Shown: positions 22,127 to 31,660 of the stretch, piece by piece
Layout: every line of letters begins with the position of its first letter
How positions within the stretch are numbered: the first letter of the stretch is position 1
NCBI GenBank assembly: GCA_013339765.2
Contig: CM023457.1
Span: 50,245,745-50,309,744, forward strand
Length of the DNA: 64,000 nt
Direction: 5' to 3'
Origin: Haemaphysalis longicornis
Taxonomy: Eukaryota; Arthropoda; Arachnida; Ixodida; Ixodidae
Program-made: the position numbers and the translations under genes
Notes under the pieces: model-generated
The model's input: only the letters and a program-made list of their open reading frames with translations
Told to the model about the DNA's origin: nothing
The model's database searches: none

Positions 22127-22684
22127 AAGAAGTACTGACACGAAATTTTCGTGTTACGTTTTTTTCGCTCCTATGCGTGCCTACCGGCCAACTAATCATA
22201 GAACAACTGATTAGTCGGTCGAGCGCAGCGTAAGCATTCATTTACGGCGTCGTTTATTCGTGTCAGTTTCGGTTTCGACAAAACGAACACCGAGCGGCCG
22301 CCATTGCAGGAGGTATCACGTGACTTCACCATTCTTGCCGTATCGCTGCCACTCTTAGCTTGCCGGTCTTAGCCGTCCCTGCAGGCCCGGGCAGCATGAC
22401 GTCAGTCCCAAAACCATGACATGTACACACGCCCGAGCATCGCGCGCCAACCACAGCCAGCGCGTCGGCTTTGTCACGGGAGCCCCGACGTTGGCAGTTT
22501 GGGGAAAGTAACAGATGTCATGTCGGTCCGCTCTGGGATTTCTCGTGCGGGCGAAGAATAAAATTTATTTTAAATACGTTTCGCAGAACGGTTGCTTTTG
22601 AAACTTTTTGGTAGATATCTCCTGATAAAAAGGAAGCGGTTTACATAGTATTCTCAGCTTTAAAATTTCGTGTCCGTACTCCTT
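22127..22684. mobile_element. TA-flanked TIR element (558 bases)
   Basis: The ends are AAGAAGTACTGACACG and, inverted, AAGGAGTACGGACACG. The match continues through AAATTTT on both sides (about 25 bases in all). TA dinucleotides flank both ends (22125-22126 and 22685-22686), as in Tc1/mariner-type insertions. No transposase is encoded. It is a MITE within intron 2. Confidence 0.75.
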
Positions 22685-22689
22685 TAAAG

Positions 22690-23381
22690 TAGGAAGCCGA
22701 AATTATAAAGGGAGTATAAGTTGGAGGAGTGGGAAATAGCGGAAGTCCAACAAATTTCTGTAAAAAAACGAGTTGCAACCACAATCAAGATAGCTCAGGT
22801 AGGGATATCAGTAACAGAAACACGGTGAACCACAATCAAGATAGTTCAGGTTGGTACATCAGTAAGAGCAAGAACTAATATGAAGTAGAGGGGAGGAAGA
22901 ACAAGGGGAAGGGAGTTGGGGGAAGTAATCAGTTTCAGAGTTTTACAGAAGGTCCACCAGGGCACAACTAACAGCAGGACAGGGGAAGATGCAGATCGGA
23001 TCACGGTAGAGAACGGAGACTGAAAAAGGATCAAAAGGACTGAAAAAGGAGTGAACATTGAGCATGAGATTTCACCAACGAGGAAGCACTTAAACAGCAC
23101 ATATGTTTGTATATCAAGATCACATGTATGAAGAACGACATGTTGATTCATAACCGAGCTTTCACATATTCGATTAAAAAATAGATCTCTTTCTTTCTTC
23201 TTTCTTCTCCTTTTCCTGTCTCTTAAAAACGCTTTTTGACTTAGGTCCAGTTTGTTTATTTTTAATTGCCGTCACCCGTGATGCGTATGGGGTATGGGTT
23301 TGGCTTTTTTTTTACTTCATAGCCCTTTATTGTATCTCTCTGTCTATAACTGTCAAAAATACGCTTAAGCAAAAAACAATA
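22690..23381 (+). other. no gene; short tandem duplication at 22779-22873
   Basis: The block ACCACAATCAAGATAG.TCAG plus following bases appears twice in tandem (about 22779-22823 and 22829-22873). Otherwise the stretch is AT-rich with a pyrimidine run at about 23190-23225 and no recognisable gene. Confidence 0.45.
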
Positions 23382-23590
23382 AAACACCCACTAAATGCGG
23401 TTTAGTCATTTAAAGCCCTCTTCCAAACCCGAAACACATATGTCGTCTTTGAGAGGGTGTTGTAAACAACGAGTGCAATCTGTGTTTTGGGTTAAATAAC
23501 CACAAAACACCCTCTAACAAGATGTTTTCTACGGGATTTGTTATGTCAAAGAGTGTTAATAGAAACATGAAATACCTCCTAAGGGTGTAA
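23382..23590. repeat. AACACCCTC-type repeat just upstream of exon 3
   Basis: AAAACACCCACTAAATG (about 23381), GAGAGGGTGTTGTAAACA (about 23451), CAAAACACCCTCTAAC (about 23503) and AAGGGTGTAAACC (23580) are related, alternating in orientation. They look like the ends of a MITE family seen widely in ticks (from memory). The block ends about 107 bases before the exon 3 acceptor. Confidence 0.4.
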
Positions 23591-23696
23591 ACCAATGCCG
23601 TGTGTATGTTCGGGGATGTATCTTACACTCGCGCACGTCGAGGGTGCCACCTTGCTTGCGGAAGCAGTGCATGCTTTTTGGTAGTCCCTGCTTCAG

Positions 23697-24051
23697 GTGT
23701 CCACCACATCGGGCGAGTTCGTCGGCAAGGAAGTCTCGGTGGATGGCGTGGAGGTGTACCGCTGGCTGGGCGTACCATACGCCGAAAGCACAGCTGGCGA
23801 GTACCGCTTCCGCAAGCCCCGCAGGATTACCGAAAAGAAGCGCACCCTGGCCAAGAAGCCACGGCCTCCGTGTCCTCAATGGGTGAACGGCAGACTGGTC
23901 GGCAGCGAAGACTGCCTTCACATGAACGTGTGGGCGCCGAAAGGGAGGTCGGAATCCGGGTTAAACAGAACCCTAGTGTTGGCGTCTGTCAGCTACTGGT
24001 TCCAGAGGGGATCCAACAACGACCCCGACTGGGCCGAGCTGGCAGCGAAAG
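23697..24051 (+). CDS. exon: N-terminal part of esterase-fold domain, oxyanion-hole motif absent
   Basis: The acceptor CCCTGCTTCAG opens phase 0 and the donor AAAG|GTAACA leaves phase 1. The 118 codons show the carboxylesterase/cholinesterase start (VSTTSGEFVGKEVSVDG, then VYRWLGVPYAES, equivalent to F.GIPYA). A Cys pair follows (PPCPQW and SEDCLHMNVWAPKG), equivalent to the SEDCLyLNV signature and first disulfide. Where active enzymes have HGGGF the sequence reads LVLASVSYWFQRGSNND, so the oxyanion hole is gone. One N-glycosylation site (NRT) is present. The exon fits the extracellular half of a type II protein. The open frame runs on past the donor to a stop at 24135-24137, but the family match stops at the donor. 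Confidence 0.9.
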
Positions 24052-25160
24052 GTAACAGCACCCTAAGCTACAGGTTACTGATGGCGGTGCATCGCAGACA
24101 AATGTCGCGATATTCCTTGCAACAAATTCCGGACTAACACGTTAGTGTTGGCGCATCTCGATGGTGTAAAAACTTCATATTTGTTCACGTTTGTGTCAAT
24201 ATCGGGAAGGTTTGGAAACAATGCTTTATAAACTTGACTAAACTCAATTTGGAAGCGAGGTCAAAAATAGAAATCACCGATAAACGGCGCTCTTGCTTCA
24301 ACAGCTGCTGTCGCGAATGAACGTAATTACCACAAGCATAATAAATTGGCTTGCAGCCGGTATAAAGGATGCTGTGGCCGTATATTGTTTTAGAGCTTTT
24401 GCAGCACGTAGAGATGCGCTAGAGAGGCATATCAACAGCCGGTTGTAAGCAACGTACAGCGTGAAAGGAAGATTGCTGTGTGAAAATTTAGTAATTTACC
24501 CTCACTTAATATCACTTGGTGGCTAGTGAGTTGGTTCATGACAGACGACGGAATGACACTGTGTGAGAGAAGAGGACGAAGCTAAAAGGGTTAGGGGACG
24601 AGCGCATTTTGCAACTTATACTTTTGAATGAAACGAATACGCCCATTTATACTCCCTGTCAGTGTCACCCGCAAGCCAATCAAGAGCCCCACCACTTGTT
24701 TCGGCGTAGCCAAGAAAAAATGGCACTCACAACAAAGCAATTTGATTAAACGGGGAAACATAACAGTACACACCATAAAATAGATTCAGTACAGAAATTA
24801 GGCACACCGTATAAAATCAACACTTGTCATTCTTTGGACAAATTATTAAAACCAGAGCCAGAAAGGCATAGAATCACAAAATGATAACAGGGGTGGGAAC
24901 ACGAACGGGGTGAACAAAGTAGAGGGTGCGTTTCCAAACGTTTCTACACTGACTCTCTTTTCTGGTGCCTACTGTTTTCTTTGCGCCGTTTTATGGACTT
25001 GTTTCTTTTTTAGTGTTTGACATGTCGTTTTGCTTACGCCGAAAGCAGTAGTGTGGCTGTTGATTGGCTTGCGGCTGATACAGGTGCGAAGTATGTGTTG
25101 CACTCTTCCTGTCGCCCTCCTGACTTCGCCCTATCAGAAATTTGGGATAGTTGGTGATAC

Positions 25161-25290
25161 GACTTCGATATGGTAAATGGCGCACTAGATGGGGACACAA
25201 GAAAAGACAGTGACACGGGATGAGCGCTTGTCCCGTGTCACTGTCTTTTCTTGTGTCCCCGTCTAGTGTGCCATTTACCATGTCGAATTC
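25161..25290. repeat. near-perfect palindrome, arms about 60 bases
   Basis: The left arm 25161-25221 and right arm 25230-25290 are inverted copies with few mismatches: GGGGACACAAGAAAAGACAG and GTGACACGGGA on the left, and the complement on the right. The spacer is under 10 bases. A very stable hairpin is expected. From memory, similar CACAAGAAAAGACA/GACAAGCGCT units are abundant in tick genomes. Confidence 0.8.
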
Positions 25291-25989
25291 GTCCTCGCAT
25301 TTCGTGCAGTGTTCCTTCATTAATTACTTTCAATCATTTACTCGCATCTCAAGGGCCTTCTGGGATTTTTTTCCACGGCGAGATTTGCTTGATGTTTTAT
25401 TGAGCTCATCCTTGCACACTTCATATATTGACAAGGATGTCTTTCGATTCGGATTCCAGTAACCTATTGCAAATATCAGCGGAGATGTCCGGTTGCCCCC
25501 GCTTGAAATACCACGACCACGCTATGTGTGATTTCTCGTTTACAAAGCACAAAATAGATATACTAAGAAGAGTCTTTAATGGTACCAGTGACATTAGCCT
25601 GGCTAAGGGGCCTAGCTTGTTAAAAGAGAAACTGTTCCACAGGGAGTACCCGCCGGGAAGACATTGCATATGGGCACATTAGGAAAATATTTCGAGACAC
25701 GCTCCGTTCCAGCAGGCATACGTGCAAGCCTATAGAATGCACCTATTAAAGGAACTGGAAAGAATTCTCTCATAATGAACACCCGTAATCTTTTAAGACA
25801 AACGTTGGCTACATACTCGCAGGTGTGGCCAATACCTGCCTCCTAATGCCACGACTCTGACAGACGACCTTCCGGCGGTGATACTGCGTTGTGTGGCAAG
25901 CCGCTGTGTTAATAATAGGTATTAAGTAGAGATTATATGATGGTTAAAAGGGGAGTTTTAAGTTGGTTAGATGTCTGATGCATTGAACG

Positions 25990-26640
25990 TAACGCAAGCG
26001 GACGTGGTCTGTCTGAAGACTGAAGAATCCGGTGGCCCCGCTGGGGGAAGCGTGGAGGAAGTCACGTGGTTTCTTCGCGCTCATAGAAAGCCACTCGCAA
26101 CTGCATCCTAACAACGGCGCCGAAGGCCGTACGACCCTATGGCACAGTGCGCCACAGCTGGTAGCCAATGGTTGGCAGGTGGAGACGACGTCGACGACGG
26201 GGCAGCCAGTGAAGACGGATGCGGGGGCGCGTGCTTGCAAACTACAAAACAAAAAATGCGCACCTCCGAGAATAGCAAAGTGGCTTTACCAAACGTCACG
26301 TTGGGTCCTCTTCTGAGCTTTCTTTCTTCCACGGTGAAGGCGCTTCGTCGTTTTGGGAGGTCGCCCTTTAGTGCTTGTATTTTTCGCGCACCCGCCGCCA
26401 CCTCTGCTTTCACTCGGTCCACTGCCGTCTACTTCGTATCCGCCTGTGGACCATAGACTACAGGCTTGGGCGCGCAGTTTCGTTGGGCCTCGGTGGGCCA
26501 GCATTCGATGCCGTTGCTAGGACGCGGTGGCCAGGGGTCTGTGATGAGTGTGGAAAAACCACGGGACTTCCTTCACACTTCTCTAAATGCACCGGTGGCT
26601 ACCATGGCCTCTCTGGAGCTTTTCTTTTTTCATGGCGCTC
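25990..26640. repeat. foldback with diverged inverted arms
   Basis: The left arm (about 26010-26180, reversed) and right arm (about 26440-26625) share AAACCACGTGACTTCCTCCA (AAACCACGGGACTTCCTTCA on the right), a CCACCGG segment and a GCCGTTG.TAGGA segment. Both arms translate to a KPRDFLH peptide, but other positions diverge, so this is a repeat and not a gene. It ends about 235 bases before exon 4. Confidence 0.6.
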
Positions 26641-26874
26641 TCCGAACCGATTGCCGGCGGGCAGCACGAAGGCGTGAAATTAAAGCATTCAGCAAACCTT
26701 CCCCAAATTCATTATGAGAGGAGCGGGAGTTGAGGGAAGAGCTTCATGGGTTGGAGTGGAGAAGTATAATGTACAAGGCATGGTTGCAGGAATATCCTTT
26801 GTCGATATTTGCAGTAAAGGAGGATACGCCGCACATTTTTTTTACGGTTCCTCATTTCCATGAAATCGAAACAG

Positions 26875-27158
26875 CCGGCGTAGTGGTAATGTCTCCCAAT
26901 GTGCGACTCGGCGTGCTCGGGTTCCTGCACCCGAACAAGAGCATCGAGAAGGACGTGGCAAAGGACGACGCCAAGGAGGCCGTGAAGTGGGCGGTCGCCA
27001 ACGCGGCTGCCTTCGGTGCCCGCCCGGACGGGGTCGTGCTCGTGGGCCACGGTTCGGGCGCGTACATGCTGATCGAGGCGGTTACGAGCCTCAACATCAG
27101 GTGCAGCCGAGCCATCTTGGAGGGTCCTGTGCCTGGCGCCTTGTGGCCTTTCAACACG
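26875..27158 (+). CDS. exon: nucleophile-elbow region of esterase-fold domain, catalytic Ser lost
   Basis: The acceptor GAAATCGAAACAG and the first two bases complete an Ala codon split with exon 3. It ends in phase 0 at AACACG|GTGCGC. The sequence follows the family: GVVVMSPNVRLGVLGFL (NYRLG.LGF), then DDAKEAVKWAVANAAAFGA (D.AL.WV..NI..FGG), then RPDGVVLVGHGSGAYM, the position of GESAG. The nucleophile position is Gly (G-H-G-S-G), and the Ser present is shifted by one residue. SRAILEGPVPGALWPF matches the following RAI..SGs...W block. With the missing HGGG in exon 3, this points to a binding or adhesion role like neurotactin, neuroligin or glutactin. A shifted-Ser enzyme cannot be excluded but is unlikely. 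Confidence 0.9.
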
Positions 27159-28173
27159 GTGCGCTCACGCTTTCCTCCAGTCTCAGCTGGATTTCTTCGA
27201 CATTTACGGTGCTTGCAATTCCAAGAAGTAACGTCACCTTGCCGAACTTCCGTGGGTTCACATTTTCCAGTGCCGTCCGATGTTACACGTCCAATCGAGA
27301 TCCGCCTTGCCCCGCCTGTCGCGAGACGTAGCCCTACAATGATGGTGAAAGGAAACAGGATTCTTAATGATAATGGACCCCGCGCTCATCAATTCTATCT
27401 CTTCGGTTATTCAGGGTCTTGCTCTCACATGGTCTGTTTTCGAGAATGACTCTGGGAGTACATCGGGGCCGTTAAGTTGCCAAATCTAGAACTAAACCCG
27501 GGGACTTTTAAAAGGCAGGTGAATGTTTTCAAAAGGTGCTTCGCTGTTGTCACGCTTCCCGTGAGACGCTCTTCGGTGCAACGGGAGAGCTTCGCGATAA
27601 TTTCCAATTTTTTGATAGATCCAGGATTTCGTTACATGCAGGTTTCGAGCTGAGGCTTGCGGGAATGAAGCAGGAACGAATCCAAAATGCTAGACATCAG
27701 TGAAGGTAAACGCACCCTTCATGGATTTATTTCACAGCGAGAAACTGCGTGACTTGGGGCTCCTGCTCCGACACAAGCTTAGGCTATGCACTGTGCTCCA
27801 AGGAAGCAAGATCACTTACCCATTCATTAAGAAACATAACTCAAGTAACACTTTTGCTGTTTGACACTTTTAGGCGCCTTAACGCGTTACAAGAACCAGA
27901 CCTATGCTGAAAGGGCGCCTTCTTGCGAACTTGGTGCTCTTTATGGCACTGAATATTGTTGAAAGGGTGCTAGCTGGGATACTCCACGAGGTGGCAACAT
28001 TCTTCTTTCTCACTAGCGGAGACAACATTTAAAATTGTGCGCGTTTTCTGAAAAGACACAATGTTTCATTTTCAAGCAGCAGTACTCATTACCGACAAAC
28101 CGATAGCACAGATAGAAGTGGAAACGCGCGAATACACGCCGACAAAACGGCTTAACACATCAAAACTTAATAC

Positions 28174-29105
28174 CTGTTCCCACTGGCTTTTCGCCTCGTC
28201 ACGCGACGTGCGCGACGTCACAAAGCGATGAGCCGGCCGTCCCTTTTCGTCGCTTAGCGACGGCGGAGCAGATCGCTCTCGGACCGAATTCCATCGTCGC
28301 ACGACGGCCCCGCAAAACCGGATAGCCAGTCATGGCTGCGGAGTAGGCTGACGTAGCCGGAAACGAAACATTTGCTTACATCCGGCAATGCAAACGGCGG
28401 CGGGCGAGCCACCGCCGCTGGGCCCGTCGGGTCGTTCGGCAAGCAACTCCCCGTGTGCTTCGGTTCTTTGGTCAGTGGCTTCAGCGCGCACGCGTGTACC
28501 AATCAACCAACAGCGTGGAACTCATCAGTTTGGAGAAACGTGTATGAATTGTAAAAGCAAGTAATTATCGTACATAGCTAGATGCATAGCGGGACGGCAG
28601 GTTGACTTGCTGCCTTTTCGTACTTCTATCGTGGTAGACACGCGTAGAGTTAGGAGGCGTCAGATGGTATACGCCTCTGAAAATGAGCAACATTTGTGGG
28701 CCGTGATGTAAGTGTTGTGCCGTGAAGGCAAGCGTGTGTATTTCTTTGTGCAATAATATGTTGGAAAGAGCCTTCTTGACTTCGTTATTTTCTCCTCCCG
28801 AAACCCGCAATGCTTTCAGGTTTGCTCCAGGTTAGTAGCATGAGTAATGGAGTGATTTCTACCGGTTTTTGTCGCCCTTGTGTAACATACTTTTCTTCGA
28901 CTGCGAATGAACGAAGCAAGAAGCAATTCGGGTAACAGAAACATAATTTTCTTCGACTGCGAATGGATGGAGCACGAAGCAATTCGGGTAACAGCTCCGC
29001 TAAACGCAGTCGCATCATCACCCATAGCAAGTGCGAACACCGCCTCATCGCGCGACACGCCTCGGGCGACGTCGCGTGACGAGGCGAATCGCTGTTGGGA
29101 ACTGA
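28174..29105. repeat. possible inverted-repeat element
   Basis: TTCGCCTCGTCACGCGACGT (28190-28209) recurs inverted as ACGTCGCGTGACGAGGCGAA (29070-29089), with similar flanks (GTTCCCA). The match is about 20-45 bases, and the interior is unassigned apart from the tandem duplication. The limits are uncertain. Confidence 0.4.
28884..29000. repeat. tandem duplication, two units of about 62 bases
   Basis: TTTTCTTCGACTGCGAATG followed by GA.G.AGCA.GAAGCAATTC and GGGTAACAG appears twice in direct orientation (about 28890-28940 and 28949-28995). It is non-coding. Confidence 0.65.
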
Positions 29106-29289
29106 GCCTTTGTGTCTGGAACCAAAACCGCTCTCCACGTGGAAACGGGTGGTAGTTTGCGGTGCGGCAAATAAAAAAATAATAAAAACATCGTGAAGGG
29201 TAGTTACTCTTGATAGCTGGTGTGGGGGTCACGCTACCCAACCGGAACCACAAGAGATGGCTACTTTAGCCACGGCAAGGGGCTAGCCC

Positions 29290-29335
29290 CTTCCGTTCAT
29301 CATCACCATCGTCGTCGTCATCATCATCATACCGA
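29290..29335. repeat. CAT/CGT trinucleotide microsatellite
   Basis: An imperfect (ATC/GTC)n run. A second ATC-rich patch at 29518-29535 marks the 3' end of the antisense RTE-like LINE, which usually ends in such repeats. Confidence 0.6.
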
Positions 29336-29519
29336 CGTTTTGGGTTTAGGCGATTCGAGACGTTTTAATCGCTGCTAGCTCCTTACGGTAGTACTAGTAT
29401 ACAGTAAATCAGTTCATTTCTCCGTCCGGTCGATTTTTGAGAAAAAGTGCAAAAAACAGTGACTGATCAGCTCGCCGACTTCGTTACATCAAGGTTAAAC
29501 GCCGCGACTTTTCGTTACA

Positions 29520-31660
29520 TTATCATCATCAACAAGAACAGCATATTTAGGTCCACTGCAGGACGAAGGCCTCCCCCATTGACCTCCACCCGTTTCTGTC
29601 TTATGGTGCCTGAGTTCATTCTTTGCCTCCGAATTTTCTTATTTCATCACTTCCTCGAGTTAATGGCCTTCCTCTTCCTCTAGTCCCGTCTATTGGTGTC
29701 CATTCTATTGTCCTTGTGGTCCACCCGTTGTCCGTTCGTCATACGACATGACCAGCCCAAGTCCTCCATTTTCTTAACCAGAACTATGATACCTATCCGA
29801 GTTTGTTCCTTAATCCAGGTAGCTCGTTTTTTGTCCCTAAGCGTCACTCCTATAATTATTCGCTCCATGGCATGTTGAGCGGACCTGAGCTTGTTTTTTG
29901 TTTAGTAAGTCGCCAAGTTTCCGATCCGTATGTCATCACAGGCAGCACGCATTGGTTGAATACCTTTCTTTTTTGGGATTGAGGTATCTTACTTTTCATT
30001 ATTTGCGAGTGCCTCCGGAATGCACCCCATACTAGTCCTATGTTTGGGTCCGCACTGACCATCTGGCCAAGGTAGTTATACTCTTGTACTTGTTCCAGTA
30101 TTTCGTTTCCTAGTCTTAAAAAGGCGCGTTCAACATGTTTATTTATCATCACTTTAGTTTTAATCATATTTATCTTTAGCCCCACACCGAAGCTCTCTGA
30201 TTGTAGTTGTTCAACCATATTTTAGAGTTGCTCTGTAGATCGCTGAGCAAGACTATGTCGTCTGCAAACCTTAAGGGGCTCAAGCATTCGCTGCTTATCC
30301 ATAAGCTTTAGTTTTCCCAGTCAAGCCTCCTGAATACACTCTCCAGACATGTTGTGAACAATTTTGGGGAGATGGTATCTCCCCAAAATTGGATCGGGAA
30401 TTTATCACTTTGCTTGTGAAGTGTAATTCTGCCGGTGCATTCCTCATATATGTCATCCAGGAGTCGTAGGTTGGTCTTCTCCATTCCTTGGTCCTTCAAG
30501 GCGTCGATCACTGCGGCTGTGCTTACTGAATGGAACGCGTTTTCATAGTGTATAAACATCATGTAAAGTGGTTTATTATACTCTGCGCATTTTTCTATTA
30601 CTTGCTAGATGACATGGATGTGATCCATTGTAGAGTATCCTTTTCCGAACCCAGCCTGTTTCCTGGGTGGTTGGAAGTCTAGGCTGGCGGTTATGCGGCT
30701 AAGTACAATCTTGGTAAATAGCTTGTATACAACCGACAGAAGGCTGATGGGTCTGCAGTTCTTAAGATCTTTGTTATCTGCATTCTTGTGAATTAAATCT
30801 ATGTTGGCGTTTTTCCAGGCTTTAAAATCCGCTTTTTAAGTTTTAAAGTCCTTAAACATACTGAGAATAGTTCAGGAAGCTTTTCTAGTTATATCTGCAC
30901 CCTCTTTTAGAAGGTCTATAGTTATGCCGTCGTTGCCTGCAGATTTCCCTCTTTACATGCCCTTAAGTGCCTTTTGAAATTCCTCTTTCGTTACTCGTGG
31001 AACGCAAGCATCGCAAGCAACGCTTGCAGGCTCGGTACTTCATCCTGCTCCAGCGTCGTTGGCGTATAGCCTGGTGTAGAATAGTTCTGTGATTTTTATT
31101 ATCTCTTCCATATTGTGCGTAATGTTACCCTGTTCATATCGAAGCGCGTACATTGTGTCTCTGCCAATAGCCAGCTTCCTCCTTGTTGCCTTCAAGCCTA
31201 CTCGTTTTTCTAACGTTTCCTCGAAGGTCGCCATGTTGTACGCACGAATGTCATTTGTTTTACTTTTGTTTACCAATTTTGATAGCTCCGATACTTCAGT
31301 TTGATCTACGGTATTCGACAATATGATCTTCTGGCGCCGCCAAATAAGTTATTTTGTTTGCCTAGTTACTTTTCGAGTTCGCTTCCGAAATGCTGCTTCT
31401 CCATTAGCTGCTGCGGCATCTGGGATTGCTGTTGTTAGGTTACCATTTAGGGTGTCCACACTGTTCTCGTTCTCACCGCCTAGAAGCACGACCTTGTTCT
31501 GAAGGGTTATTTGAAACTCCGGCAACCGGTCACTGACTGACCTGACGCTGCGTTTCTTACTTTTTACGAGCTTCTTTCTTTCTTTTTGGAGATTTAGCCT
31601 TACTTTCCATCTAACCATCCTATGATCACTGCATCGAATCTTGCTATGTACCTACATACA
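29520..31660 (-). mobile_element. antisense RTE-type LINE, 5' truncated and broken
   Basis: Read on the minus strand, the order is an N-terminal charged region (31618-31349), a connector ending ITELFYTRLYAND (about 31060), then RT blocks RPISLLSVVYKLFTKIV (about 30740), AGFGKGYSTMDHI (about 30640), FHSVSTAAVIDAL (30530), LRFADDIVLLSD (30280-30240, the catalytic DD), and a C-terminal part EYNYLGQMVSADPNIGL (about 30080). The 3' end has the GTCCACTGCAGGACGAAGGC sequence on the + strand at 29551-29570, near an ATC-rich tail, as in arthropod RTE elements. Stops and frameshifts abolish function. It is antisense to the host gene. Confidence 0.85.

Larger units (their letters stand above)
24052..26874 (+). 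other. intron 3 of the esterase-like gene
   Basis: It runs from GTAACA to the acceptor CATGAAATCGAAACAG. It contains a near-perfect palindrome (25161-25290) and a foldback (about 25990-26640). In 24060-25150 nothing is recognised. An open frame at 25428-25682 has no family features. Confidence 0.6.

Noticed and set aside
24052..24137. Extension of exon 3 coding past 24051 to the stop at 24137
   Set aside because: Esterase similarity ends at the GTAACA donor, and the phase-1 junction to 26875 restores the family sequence exactly.
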